Source: Ctena decussata (Eukaryota; Mollusca; Bivalvia; Lucinida; Lucinidae). From it: a stretch of DNA of 64,000 nt. The translations under genes and the position numbers were made by a program. The first letter of the stretch is position 1; every line of letters starts with the position of its first letter. The stretch covers positions 59,337,737 through 59,401,736 of the forward strand of contig OZ022505.1 in assembly GCA_963989385.1 (NCBI GenBank), read 5' to 3'. The notes beneath the pieces were generated by a model that was not told the DNA's origin, did not search any database, and saw only the letters and a list, made by a program, of their open reading frames with translations. Positions 29,441-39,968 of the stretch are shown here, piece after piece.

Positions 29441-30868
29441 ATGGCAGGAGATGCTTATAGTCAAATGTTTATTAACTTTGTAGACTCACAGCATGCTTGT
29501 ACTGCGTGTGGGAAACAGTTTTCACAAGCAGAACATTTACAGCAGCACTTGCCAGTTCATTCTGAAAGTAAAAATTATATATGCCGTATTTGTGAAAAGA
29601 AGTTTTCACGATTAAAACAGCTGAGAAGACACATGTTTTGGCATACAGGAGAGACGCCACATGTTTGCGATGTCTGTGATAAACGGTTTTCCACTGCAAG
29701 AAACTTGAATAAACACAAACCTGTTCACACTGGAAAGGACTCACACGCTTGTAATATCTGTAGTAAACAGTTTACACTGGCTAAAGACTTAAAGCATCAC
29801 ATGTTTATTCACACTGAAGGGAAATCACACGCTTGTGTTATCTGTGGAACACAGTTGGCCACGGCAAAAAACTTGAAGAACCACATGCGAATTCATTCTG
29901 GAGATCAACCATATGTTTGTTACATCTGTGAAAAACGTTTTACCAGGGCAAAATCCTTGGAAGAGCATATGCTAATTCATTCTGGAGATAAACCATATGT
30001 TTGTTATATCTGTGAAAAACAGTTTACCATGGAAAGAAAACTAAAAGAACACATGCTTTGTCACACTGAAGAGAAACTGCATGCTTGCAGTGTTTGTGGT
30101 ATAAAGTGTACACAGGCAGGAAGCTTGAAGAATCACATGCTTATTCACTCTGAAGGTAAACGATATGCCTGTAATATTTGTGAGAAACAGTTTACACAGG
30201 TCCGAGAGTTAAAGAGACACAAACTTTTTCATACTGAGGAGACACCACGTGCTTGCGACTCATTAAGTTACCTGGCTGTGTCAACTGGTTACCACCAGTT
30301 GACACAGCCAGGGGACTTAAAGAGTCAATTGCTGTTGCAGACTGGAGAGACAAAACATGAGTGTGATGTCTGCGGTAAACAGTTTACAGCGGTAAGAAAT
30401 TTGAAGGAGCACATGCTTTTTCATGCAGAAGATAAACCATATGCCTGTAGTTTTTGTGGCAATCAGTTTACACGAGCAGGAAACTTGAAGAGGCACATGC
30501 TTATTCATTCGGAGGATAAACCATATGCTTGTGATGTCTGTGTTAAGAAATTTCCAAGCGCTATGGATTTGAAAATACACTCACGCATTCATACCGGAGA
30601 GAATTTTCATGCATGTGATGTATGCGGTAAACAGTTTTCACTGACATCAAACTTGAAGAAACACATGCCTATTCATACTGGAGAAAAGCCACATGCTTGT
30701 GATGTATGTGATAAACAGTTTACTCAGGCAATAAACTTGAAGAGACACATGCTTCTTCATACGGGAGAGAACCCTTATTCTTGTGAGGTATGTGGTAAAC
30801 AGTTTACAAAGGCGTCATACCTGCAGAGACACGTGCATATTCATACTGAAGAGAAATCGCATACTTGA
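29441..30868 (+). CDS. C2H2 zinc-finger protein ZNF-2, 16 finger units
   Basis: 475 residues from the ATG at 29441, chosen because the ATGGCAG and following residues align with ZNF-3 and because it has A at -3 and G at +4. An upstream in-frame ATG at 29321 would give 515. Short N-terminus, then sixteen finger units from Cys20 to the C-terminus. Fifteen are canonical C2H2 with TGEKP or SGDKP-like linkers. Unit 10 (about residues 272-307) has lost its zinc ligands: a palindromic insertion replaces the CxxC half, keeping frame. No effector domain. Predicted nuclear DNA-binding protein, target unknown. Paralogous to ZNF-3 by the shared splice acceptor, leader and start. A foldback MITE lies 75 bases past the stop. 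Confidence 0.93.
   Translation: MAGDAYSQMFINFVDSQHACTACGKQFSQAEHLQQHLPVHSESKNYICRICEKKFSRLKQLRRHMFWHTGETPHVCDVCDKRFSTARNLNKHKPVHTGKDSHACNICSKQFTLAKDLKHHMFIHTEGKSHACVICGTQLATAKNLKNHMRIHSGDQPYVCYICEKRFTRAKSLEEHMLIHSGDKPYVCYICEKQFTMERKLKEHMLCHTEEKLHACSVCGIKCTQAGSLKNHMLIHSEGKRYACNICEKQFTQVRELKRHKLFHTEETPRACDSLSYLAVSTGYHQLTQPGDLKSQLLLQTGETKHECDVCGKQFTAVRNLKEHMLFHAEDKPYACSFCGNQFTRAGNLKRHMLIHSEDKPYACDVCVKKFPSAMDLKIHSRIHTGENFHACDVCGKQFSLTSNLKKHMPIHTGEKPHACDVCDKQFTQAINLKRHMLLHTGENPYSCEVCGKQFTKASYLQRHVHIHTEEKSHT
30271..30312. repeat. Perfect 19-bp hairpin inside ZNF-2
   Basis: CCTGGCTGTGTCAACTGGT (30271-30289), a 4-base loop, then its exact reverse complement (30294-30312). The right arm is native finger sequence (compare CAGTTTACACAGGCAGG elsewhere in the gene); the left arm is a new inverted copy. 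Confidence 0.95.
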
Positions 30869-30943
30869 GAGTTCTGGAACAAACAGTTGGCACAGGGGAG
30901 TGGCTTAACGGACAGACAATCATTATTTTTTATAATCATAAAT

Positions 30944-31178
30944 GAGCCACGACACGAGAAAACCAACAAAGTGGTTGTGCGCCCAGCGCAGACTCAGATC
31001 AACCTGGGCATCCGCCTAGTCTGATCAGAGTCTTCGCTGTCCGCATGGAGGTAGCTTAGACCCTTAGCTAACCATTAAGTGCTTAGCAAAGAATCTGATC
31101 AGACTGAGCGGATGCCCAGGCTGATCTGAGTCTGTGCTGGACGCACAAACACTTTGTTGGTTTTCTCGTGTCGCGGCT
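30944..31178. mobile_element. GAGCCGCGAC foldback MITE, copy 4
   Basis: GAGCCACGACACGAGAAAAC and GTTTTCTCGTGTCGCGGCTA ends, 75 bases after the ZNF-2 stop; flanks AAAT/ATTT. It may lie in the 3' UTR, where it would form a long RNA hairpin. Confidence 0.88.
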
Positions 31179-31862
31179 AATTTATGAATGAAAGATTGAT
31201 ACTGCAAGCAACTGAATATCAAAATCCGCATTAAGTTGTCTTTAATGGCTTTGGAGAAATTGAGAGCTGAATTTGTTAATTTTACGCCGTCTGACATTCA
31301 TTTGTTTCAGATGCCCCATTAACATTTATTAGGTCTTCAGTGATGTCATCGACGAGTGTTGATTTTTTTTTTCAAATTTGAAACCGTCAAATAACCTTTA
31401 ATTTACAAAATGTTAATGTTTGCATTTTGCTATCCTTTAGCTTATTGACTTCTCCAGATCCAAAGTTTATTTGGAACTTAAGCAGTTGAATTTCAAATTC
31501 AAATATTTAATCAAAGTTATTTAAGTTTCAGTCTTTTGTGCTTGTTAGAACATTTAACTGAATGTAAATGTAAAATTTTTTAAAGAGGTCTCTGATAATG
31601 ACTGTTTTAATACATAAAGAAAACATTTCAAAATGTGTTTTTACACTTTTAGAAAACATATTTAAAACTTATGTAATCTTTTAAATTTCAGCTGCATATT
31701 TCCAATGTTTTAACCAAACTTGCGAATAATGATTAAAATAATCAGGAGTGTTAAGACAACACCAACTTTAAGTAATGGTAAATGCTTAAATTTAAAACTT
31801 AGTTCACCAATAAAATCATCAATGGCATCAAAGAATAGTGCACAGTGGTTAAAAAAACATTT
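31179..31862. other. Gene-free AT-rich spacer
   Basis: No coding signal or repeat recognised. Confidence 0.5.
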
Positions 31863-32098
31863 GAGCCGCGACACGAGAAAACTAACAATGTGGTTGGGCG
31901 CCCAGCGAAGACTCAGAGCAGCCTGGGCAGCCGCCCAGTCAGATCAGACTCTTTGCTAAACGTTTAAAGGGTAGCTAAGGGCCTAAGCTACCTCTATGCG
32001 GACAGCGAAGACTCTGATCAGACTGGGCGGATGCCCAGGCTGATCTGAGTCTGCGCTGGGCGCACAACCACATTGTTGGTTTTGTCGTGCCGCGGCTC
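31863..32098. mobile_element. GAGCCGCGAC foldback MITE, copy 5
   Basis: A complete copy with an exact 4-bp duplication ATTT (31859-31862, 32099-32102). The inner halves are nearly perfectly self-complementary (CAGTCTGATCAGA-type blocks; GTTTAAAGGGTAGCTAAGG centre). Confidence 0.92.
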
Positions 32099-32344
32099 AT
32101 TTAAAAAGTGAGAAGGGAAATGTGTCTGTGTTAAGTAAAGCAGCATTTCTGATGAACGAATGAGAAATATTTGATGCGGATTTTTTTAATATAATTCTCA
32201 CGATTTCTTCTATTGCGGCAACAAAACGTAACAATTTCAATATTTCTTTCCTTATTGCCCTATATAGAGACACGTGTGTTTAAACGGACACAGTTGTGAG
32301 AAAAATTACATACCGTAGATAAACCCAAATTTTATAAGAAAAAT

Positions 32345-32630
32345 TACTCACTGTAGATAAACCAAATGCTTGTGCTGTTTGTGATCAACAGTTTACAAGG
32401 AAAAATTCTGGAAAAGACAAATGTTGATTCAGAATGGAGAGGAATCGCAGGCTTGTGATTTGTTTTGGTACCATAGACAATGTATAAGGGCAAGATCCTT
32501 GAGAAGATACATACCAGCACATTTAATCTGCAAGTGCATTGAGACGTTTCATGGCCACCACACCGTAAGCCTCTTCCACGTTGTAAATTTTCTCTATAAG
32601 CACTCAGCTTTCGTTCTAATCTCAAGATAA
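32345..32630 (+). pseudogene. Zinc-finger gene relic
   Basis: GATAAACCAAATGCTTGTGC starts a broken finger (DKPNACAVCDQQFTR). A frameshift then gives MLIQNGEESQACDL, with later finger-like residues (RARSLRRYIPAH) and stops. It is the remnant of another array lying between ZNF-2 and ZNF-3. Confidence 0.75.
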
Positions 32631-32754
32631 TATTGTATAATATATATATATGTATGTATGTTACAATTTATAAACGAATAAAATGTTTAAACCAAAATTT
32701 CGCTTCATTGCTTAACATGTAATTGAAATATCTTAAGATGCAAACAAGATAATT

Positions 32755-32897
32755 GAGCCGTGACTCGACAAAACCAACAATGTGGTTGTGTGCCCGGCAC
32801 AGACTCAGATCAGCCTGGTCATCCGCCCAGTCTGATCAGAGTCTTCGCTGTCCGCGGGGCGCACAACCTCATTGTTGGTTTTGTCGTGTTGCGGCTC
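32755..32897. mobile_element. GAGCCGCGAC foldback MITE, copy 6, deleted
   Basis: 143 bp, missing much of the right half but with both ends and an exact 4-bp duplication AATT (32751-32754, 32898-32901). Confidence 0.9.
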
Positions 32898-33059
32898 AAT
32901 TATGATCTTCGTATTCTGTAGATGACATTGAAATGTATCATTTGAGCGTAAAACAATGTGATGTTAATTGATTTGCACAAAATTCAATAACACGAGTTGT
33001 CAGAAGACAACAAAGGCTAAAAGGCTAACCGGACGCTGAATCTTAAAGCGATGGTGACG

Positions 33060-33680
33060 GTGTTGAAAGACTCTTGTCCAGACGTATGTAAGTGCCCGGT
33101 ATAATGACTGTCGTCCATTAACAAATATGATTAAGTCAGCAAAACAATATTGGTCAAATCCATACTTGGATGGCGGTATTAATATGGTATTGTCATATAT
33201 TACTATATGCCAGCTATCATGGCTTTAACCCATAAAGAGCCGGAGAAATATCATAAAGTCAGTGAAGCGTATCGTAAAGTCTTTGAAGCAGAAATGTGGG
33301 TTGAATCCATACATGGATGAAGGTATTAAAACGGTCTTGTCCATACGTAAATACATGCCAAGTATCATGGCTCTAGCCCATATATCAACTGAAAAATATC
33401 ATAAAGTCAGTGAAGCGAATGATAAAGTCAATGGAGCAAAAATATAAGTCAAATGCATACATTGGTTGTAAAATATGGTGGTGAAATATATGTAAGTGCC
33501 AAGTATTATGGTCCTAACCCATACAGAGACCGTGATGTCTTAAAATCAGTAAAGCATATCATAAAGTCAGTGAAGCTAAAAAACAGGTCAGATGATACAT
33601 GGATGCTGGGGTTGAAATGACCTTGTCCATAATTACGTTTACGGAAAAGCGTATGGTATAGGCAGGCTCCATACAAGACT
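33060..33680. repeat. About 145-bp tandem repeats, four units
   Basis: CCAAGTATCATGGCT-type anchors at about 33210, 33358 and 33498, with AAATATCATAAAGTCAGTGA and ATACATGGATG between, and a diverged first unit near 33090. Ends near GGCTCAGGTGAATC, echoing the GCTCACCTGAGC element ends. No gene. Confidence 0.75.
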
Positions 33681-34344
33681 TTGGCTCAGGTGAATCAAAA
33701 CATTCAATACGGCTAACCAAACCACCTTCTATTGGCTACTCGTACGGGTAGACTTGATACATGTATCTTCGATGCTATAGCATGGATTTGTATTATGATT
33801 GGTATAATGGTGCATTCAGACACAACTCATAGTTTACAGTTAACCCAAATGGGGGCACTAAACTGTTGAACAGCCTGAACATACATGAGGCATCTGGGCC
33901 TGATGACCTGAATGCTAGGTAGTTAAAGGAATGTAGTTTTGGAATTGCACCTGTCCTGACCTTCAACTACAATGAGTCGTTTGCTCAGGGCGCTGTACAA
34001 GATGATTGGCGACAAGCAAATGTAGCTCCGGTTTTTAAGAAAGGAGAAAATATGATGATGCTAACTATCGACCGGTGTCGCTTACATGCATCTGTTGCAA
34101 AACCCTAGAGCATATAATAGTGAGTAACATAAACAAGCACCTATCCTTTGAAAGCATTCTTGATGACTGTCAGCATGGTTTCCGAAGTCAGAGGTCATGA
34201 GAATCTCAACTTGTTCAGTTCTGCCACGATTTAGTAAGCAACATGGATGGAGCCCTAACTCGTGGCCATAAGCAGACTGATGTGATCATTTTGGATGTCG
34301 CAAAGGCCTTTGACAAGTAACCACACAGGAGGCTAGTCTACAAA

Positions 34345-35075
34345 GGACCTCTGACAGTTGTAATGTAAGTTTGCCTATAAAAATGAGGAAATATGAACTT
34401 TCGGTATACTTCTAAATTTTTATTGAAATATGTTGCTCTGAACGCCCTATAATTGGTACAAAAATAATTTTTCATTTATGTCACACACAGACTTAGATTT
34501 TTGGTGTAAAAAGCAGGTTTTTACAATTGAATGTATGGAAAACAGGAAATTTTTTATAAAGATGCTTCCCCCCCCCCCCCCCCCCCCGTGCCTCAGCAAG
34601 CCACTTTGCATGCATGTGTGTATCGTCAATATACACATTATATATGAGTGGCAAGCTGAGGCACGGGGGGGGGAGAGATAGTCTACAGCTGAAAAACTGA
34701 AAAGTGGGTGGGGTAATTAGACCCTTTGTGACTAAAAGTAAGGCTAGCATCCTTTTAATTTACATATAATTGCATACTATGAGTAGCTGCAGTCTTTTAT
34801 TTCATTTTAAGCATATTTAACAAATAAATTTCAGTATACTAGAAAATGCTAAAAATTTAGGTATTTAGGATGACCGAAAATTTCACTTACCCCTCTTGCG
34901 AGAATCAGTGAGAGTTAGTGTGCAGATGCAATAATTGTTCAAAATCAATATCAAAACCTCTTAATAATGGATAAATCTACCCGTTAGTGCCAAATTTTTC
35001 ATTATTGGCTTCCCAAGAAAGCTGCAGTAATTTGTTGAAAAATAGGCAGATTTGCATGGAATCTGTCAGAGGTCC
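34345..35075. mobile_element. TIR element inserted at AAA/TTA without duplication (Spy-like)
   Basis: 13-bp inverted ends GGACCTCTGACAG (34345-34357) and CTGTCAGAGGTCC (35063-35075). Flanks are CTACAAA and TTAGACTAT. Deleting the element with no base duplicated restores the LINE frame as VYKLDYYGL. Spy transposons are reported to insert between AAA and TTT without duplication, so this fits closely. No transposase, so non-autonomous. It contains a poly-C/poly-G foldback. Confidence 0.75.
34569..34676. repeat. Poly-C/poly-G capped foldback
   Basis: C-run then CCGTGCCTCAGCAAGCCACT pairs with AGTGGCAAGCTGAGGCACGG and a G-run; the loop is about 45 bases. Possibly a small nested insertion inside the Spy-like element. 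Confidence 0.8.
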
Positions 35076-35626
35076 TTAGACTATTACGGGCTTAGAAGAT
35101 CTACTCATAAGTGGATCAACTCATGGCTCTCTGAGCGTCCTCAAAAAGTGTTTTTATTATGGCCAGTCTTGGATCCAGTCCCGGTTCTATCTGGTGTCCC
35201 TCAAGGATCGGTCTTAGGACCGATCTTTCTAAGACCGATCCTTTTACTCATTTTCATTAATGATCTTCTAGATAACAGCAGGTCATCTGTCCGTCTTTTT
35301 GTTGATGATTGTGTCTTGTATAGAAATATCTTCTCCCGCATGGATTGCCAGATCTTGCAAGATGACCTGAACAGCCTCGCACAATGGGAGACCGATTAAC
35401 AAATGAAATTTAATGTTGCCAATTGTCATTCTATGAGGGTGACTCGGCACCTCCCTAGCAAGTAAATTCACTTTAATTACTCTCTCCACCAGCTCAGGTT
35501 ATAACAGGTTCAGTCCGCCAAATATCTTGGAATAACAATTACAGACAATTTGAATTGGGTTCAACATATTTCAGATATATCAAGTAAGGCAACAAAGACA
35601 ATGGGTTTTCTTCGGCGCAATTTGGC

Positions 35627-36714
35627 CCTCTGTATTCTTCTGCTCCTCCTGCTTCATACCTCTTCTTCTTCAAATTTCTCCTCTCATCACAGAGGTCGAG
35701 AACATCTCTAGTGACCCATGGCTTTTTCCTGCGACGTTCCTTCCCAAGTATCTCACTGGCTGCATCAGTCACTACTGTATTGTAGGTGGTAATCATGGTA
35801 TCTATGTCCATGTCATCATCCCTCAGACCAATGAGTGGTGCAAATTTTCCACCTATTGTTGCTTGAAAAGTGCATGCCACCTCTGGGTCCCTTAGCTTCT
35901 CAAGATCAAACTTCAGTCTTGGCTGGGTTGGCTTTCTAGCCTTCTTCAGACGAACTCGGAAGGTCATCATGACCAGGTCATGGTCACTTCCTATGTCTGC
36001 TCCAGGAAAACTCCTTGTCCTATGGATGTTGGCTCCTGATCGGAAGCGCTTCCTCACCAAGATGTAATCAATCTGATTGTGGTGTTTCCCATCTGGGCTG
36101 TGCCATGTCCATCTCCTTGATGGTTTGTGAGGGCCGAGGGTGTTTGTCAGTACTAGGCTGTTACAGGTTGCAAACTCTAGGAGTCTGAGACCTCTCTCAT
36201 TTGTCTCGTCATTGCAGTAGGGTCCACAAACGTTTTCCCAGTCTGCCTGTGCATCCTTTCCGACCTTAGCATTCCAATCCCCTTGTACAACCAGAATGTC
36301 CTTCTTGGGTGTTTGGTCTATGATTTCCTGGAGTTGCTGGTAGAAGTGTTCTACCTCATTGTCGTCATGTCCAGATGTTGGTGCATAAACCTGTATGATG
36401 GTGATGTTGAAAGGAGCTGCTCTCAGGCGAATTGAAATCAGTCTGCTGGAGACTGGTCGGCATCCCAAGACAGCACTCACCATGTCCTTATGCACAAGAA
36501 ACCCAACCCCATACTCATGTTTGTCCTCTTCTCCACTGAAATAAACCTTGTGTCTGTCATCTGTTGACATCTCACCAAAGTTTTTCCAGCGCATCTCACA
36601 GAGCCCCAGTATGTTCCAGTGATACCTGTCCATTGCATGAGTCAGCTCTTCAAGCTTCCCAGCTGGCCTCAGAGTCCTTACATTCCAGGTGCCAATTGAG
36701 ATGTTCAGTGTCAA
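35627..36714 (-). CDS. RTE AP-endonuclease domain (inverted segment)
   Basis: About 360 residues of uninterrupted RTE endonuclease: GTWNVRTL near the start, LGLCEMRWKNFGEM, GDWNAKVG, RRWTWHSPDGKHHNQIDYI and the catalytic SDHDLVMM. The frame starts at a TTG (36714); no ATG is visible, and it runs on into host LINE sequence past 35627. It would nick target DNA for reverse transcription. Intact catalytic motifs point to a recent insertion. Separated from its RT by the inversion, so the copy is dead as a unit. Confidence 0.9.
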
Positions 36715-36721
36715 AAAAGAC

Positions 36722-37853
36722 GTATCTCCAACATCAGCAGAATCTGTACCATGTCTTCATTGATTTCAAAAAAGCCTTTGACAGGGTATGGCATGCAGCC
36801 TTATGGACCACCATGAGGAAGTACAATATCAATGCAAACCTAGTTCTCACCATTGAGCAGCTATACGACAAGGCTACAAGTGCAGTCCTGATAAATGGCA
36901 GCACAGGAGAATGGTTCAGAACAACAGTTGGAGTAAGACAAGGATGTCTTCTGTCACCCACCCTCTTCAACATTTTTCTCGAACGGATCATGTCCGATGC
37001 TCTGGAAGAACATGACGGAAAGGTTAGCATAGGCGGCAGAAAGATTACCAACCTGCGGTTTGCCGATGACATAGACGCTCTTGCAGAGGAAGAGCAGGAA
37101 CTAGAAGCTCTAGTTGAAAGTCTCGACCAGACCTGCACAAGGTATAAGATGGAGATCAGTGCTGAGAAGACCAAACTGATGACAAACAGCGCAGATGGCA
37201 TCCAGAGGGAGATCAAGGTAAAGGGGCAGAAGCTGGGTACTGTAAGCAGCTTCAAATACCTTGGAGCAGTTGTCTCAGATGATGGCTCAAAACAGGAGGT
37301 TCTCTCAAGGATAGCACAAGCCACTTCAGCTCTTGCCAAGCTGAAACCAATTTGGAGAGATAACAACATATCTCTTGGATCAAAGGTGACACTTATGCGC
37401 TCCCTTGTCATTTCCATATTTCTGTATGCCTGTGAATCATGGACCTTGACAGCAGAGTTAGAGAAAAGAACGCAGGCCTTTGAGATGAGATGCTACCGAA
37501 GGTTACTGAACATTTCGTACAAGGACCATATAACCAATGAGGAGGTTCGCAGGAAGATCCAAGCAGCCATTGGAGAATATGATGAACTCCTGACGCTGGT
37601 CAAGAAACGGAAACTAAGGTGGTTTGGCCACGTCTCAAGGTCTTCTGGTTTAGCAAAGACATTTCTTCAGGGCACAGTGAAAGGAAAAAGAAGAAGAGGT
37701 AGACAGAAGAAGAGGTGGGAAGACAATATCAAGGAGTGGACTGGAATGGATTTTGCCAGCTCAACTAGGGCAGCTGAAGACAGGACAAGGTGGAAAGGGA
37801 TTGTTTTGAAGTCAGCTGTGGTGCCCCAACGACCTAGTAAGGTTATGGGATAG
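36722..37853 (+). CDS. RTE reverse transcriptase (direct segment)
   Basis: About 376 uninterrupted residues: FIDFKKAFDRVWHAALW, VRQGCLLSPTLFNIFLERIM, the catalytic FADDIDALAEEE, SSFKYLGAVVSDDGSKQEVL, CESWTLTAELEKRTQAFEMR and a C-terminal basic region (KGKRRRGRQKKRWEDNIKEW). It ends just before (TAGAA)n. Upstream in-frame sequence back to 36564 is the antisense of the inverted endonuclease and is an artefact of the junction. The N-terminal part of RT is missing. Confidence 0.92.
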
Positions 37854-38803
37854 AATAGAATAGAATAGAATAATTTGGCACTGGTACCTCGGCAAACAAA
37901 GGAAGCTGCATACAAAACATTGGTTCGCCCTCACCTGGAGTTTGGCGCACTTTTTTGAGAGCCCTATCACAAAACTCAGATTCAGCGGGTTGAGAAGGAG
38001 CAGAGAACAGCTACCAGGTGGACATGCAGGCGATGGCGGAACACAAGTAGTGTCGGCGATATGCTGGGCGAGCTTGAGTGGCCATCCCTGGAGGCCAGCC
38101 GGGAGCAGTCCTCCTTAACCTTCTTTTACAAGATTCACTCCGGTACCATGTCCCTTGAGAAAGATATTACTTGACCCTACCACAAACGTCGAGAAGAACT
38201 AGGGCATCCCATGATTCACAGTACACTAGATACCTTGCATATAATGATGCCCTAAAGAATTCATTCTTCCCTAGGACTATTCCTATGTGGAATAGTCTCC
38301 CCTCTTCGGCGGTTTCTGCCAAAACCGCAGAGGAGTTTAAGAACCTTGTTTAGATTATCGGCCCAGACGCATGTGTTTTACCATGCCTCTGATCTGCTTC
38401 TTGTAAATGGTTTTAATGGCCTACCCCGAAAGTTTGTTATCCCTCTGAGCTAAATTCAAATTTAGCCACCCACCACACCTGAGGTAATGGCCAGAAAATG
38501 ATCGTTTCAGTATCGAGAGATAGATAGGTCTATACCTACCCGCACTGACTACTACAATCACTCATTTTATCTTCTCGCAGTCGCAGACAGCTTCAAGCGG
38601 GCTGTCAGTCAGGTGTGCCACCTGAAACCCCAAACTTATCATACTGCTGCTTTTATCCTCGCGTTTGATTTCTACTTTACTGTCGCACTTTTAAATCCAC
38701 TTTCACTGTTATTCTTTAATTATTAATACTTTCATCGCATGTCGCGGGAACCCGGCACGTAATACTCATATGAGGGTGAATGCCGTATGAAGAGATAGAT
38801 AGA

Positions 38804-39577
38804 GCAGTACGTGTCATTCCATGATTGCAGTTGTAGTTATTTTGTACTCGAATGAATACAAGAGTTACGCTGTTCAAATGCGGATAATATTGATAATGTC
38901 CCAGAGCAAATGACTAGCTGGAAGTATTAAACAGAAGACTCATTTACTGAGACATGTAGGTAAGATAAGATTTATTCAGTTTATAAAATCATAAGTATGC
39001 ACACAGATATAATGTTCAATATTGGAGATCACAGCACTTTTCTGAGCATTTTCACGATTAAATTAGGCTATGTTGCAAATTATAAATTCATTGCAAGAAG
39101 TTTATAGATCTAGCACATTTTAAAAACGTTTTTAACAAAATTTGGTAATGCTTAGATGAATACCAAAATTAAATATGAAACATGATATGATGTTACTACA
39201 AAATTATGCTTTATAACTCATGGATAGCCCTGAAAGCCCTAAGACTTATTTCCATTGGAGTGTGATGGGAACAGTCAAGCTTTTGGCACATAGACAATCA
39301 AGTATGTCTGATCAAACAGACACTGAGATCATAAAATGGTAACACATTTGACTAATCACAAGTGAATGATTATCACTAAAACCTGGTACGCGAAAATCAC
39401 AGACTTCAGCTCAACTGTAAGAAGAGTTTCAATAGGGATTTGCCTTCTTCCTGCTGTAGCACTTCGTCTCTCCGGCTGTACTGACAGTCCACTCTCGCCA
39501 GGACATACTCAGTGCCAAACATTCACAAATCTCAATACAGAAGTCGCTGCAGTTATGGCTGAATAGTGCATATGTTT
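38804..39577. other. No gene recognised
   Basis: AT-rich spacer; a short open frame at 39366-39566 has no family resemblance. Confidence 0.4.
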
Positions 39578-39692
39578 TCTCGCTCATTTGAGCTGAGTAT
39601 GAAATTTTCTCTGCTTATCAATATAAAAATGTCAACATTTTCATATTTTATCACCAGAGAAAACTTCATGCTCAGCTGAGTTGAGCATGAAA
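39578..39692. repeat. Foldback element
   Basis: CTCATTTGAGCTGAGTATGA...AAATTTTCTCTG pairs with CAGAGAAAACTTCATGCTCA...CTGAGTTGAG, with an inner AATATAAAAATGT/ACATTTTCATATT stem. Confidence 0.8.
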
Positions 39693-39968
39693 GAAGTTTT
39701 ATAACCAAGGGGGGCCAAATCACAGACTGAGAAATTTGTATAAAAGCTGCGTTAAAGTTTTCACCTTAAGTTTAGAACAGTTACTGTGTTTGTTGTTGTT
39801 CTGAAAGCCTTAAGTGGAACTTGTTCAGATGTGCTTAGTGTTAGTATAGGATAGATAAATATTTAGTTCCCATCCTGTAGATACTGCTGCTGACTGAAGG
39901 CTAAAGTCACAGACTTATACATTTCGCTTTTTTATATTAATTTCTGTTATTATTACATGTATTATTAT

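Larger units (their letters stand above)
35627..37871. mobile_element. RTE LINE with 5' inversion (twin priming)
   Basis: Flanked by an 8-bp perfect duplication AATTTGGC (35619-35626, 37872-37879) of the host LINE. The left half holds the RTE endonuclease reversed (minus, 35627-36714); the right half holds the RT in plus orientation (36722-37853) ending in (TAGAA)n. The start of the endonuclease meets the start of the RT segment at about 36715-36721 through an A-rich junction. This geometry is what twin priming predicts. Confidence 0.92.
33870..38803 (+). mobile_element. CR1/Jockey-type LINE with two nested insertions
   Basis: RT pieces on the plus strand: ASGPDDLNA and VILDVAKAFDK-like (33870-34344), then LDYYGLRRSTHKWINSWLSE, VLSGVPQGSVLGP and LFVDDCVLYRN (35076-35626). 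After 37872 come LVPRQTKEAAYKTLVRPHLE and WNSLPSSAVSAKTAEEFKNL to about 38352. The 3' UTR ends in GATAGATAGA-type repeats near 38800. It is disrupted by stops and frameshifts, by a TIR element (34345-35075) and by a whole RTE copy (35627-37871). The catalytic motif reads FVDD. Confidence 0.87.

Noticed and set aside
36564..36721. N-terminal extension of the RTE reverse transcriptase frame
   Set aside because: This part is the antisense of the inverted endonuclease; the true RT begins at about 36722 after the junction.
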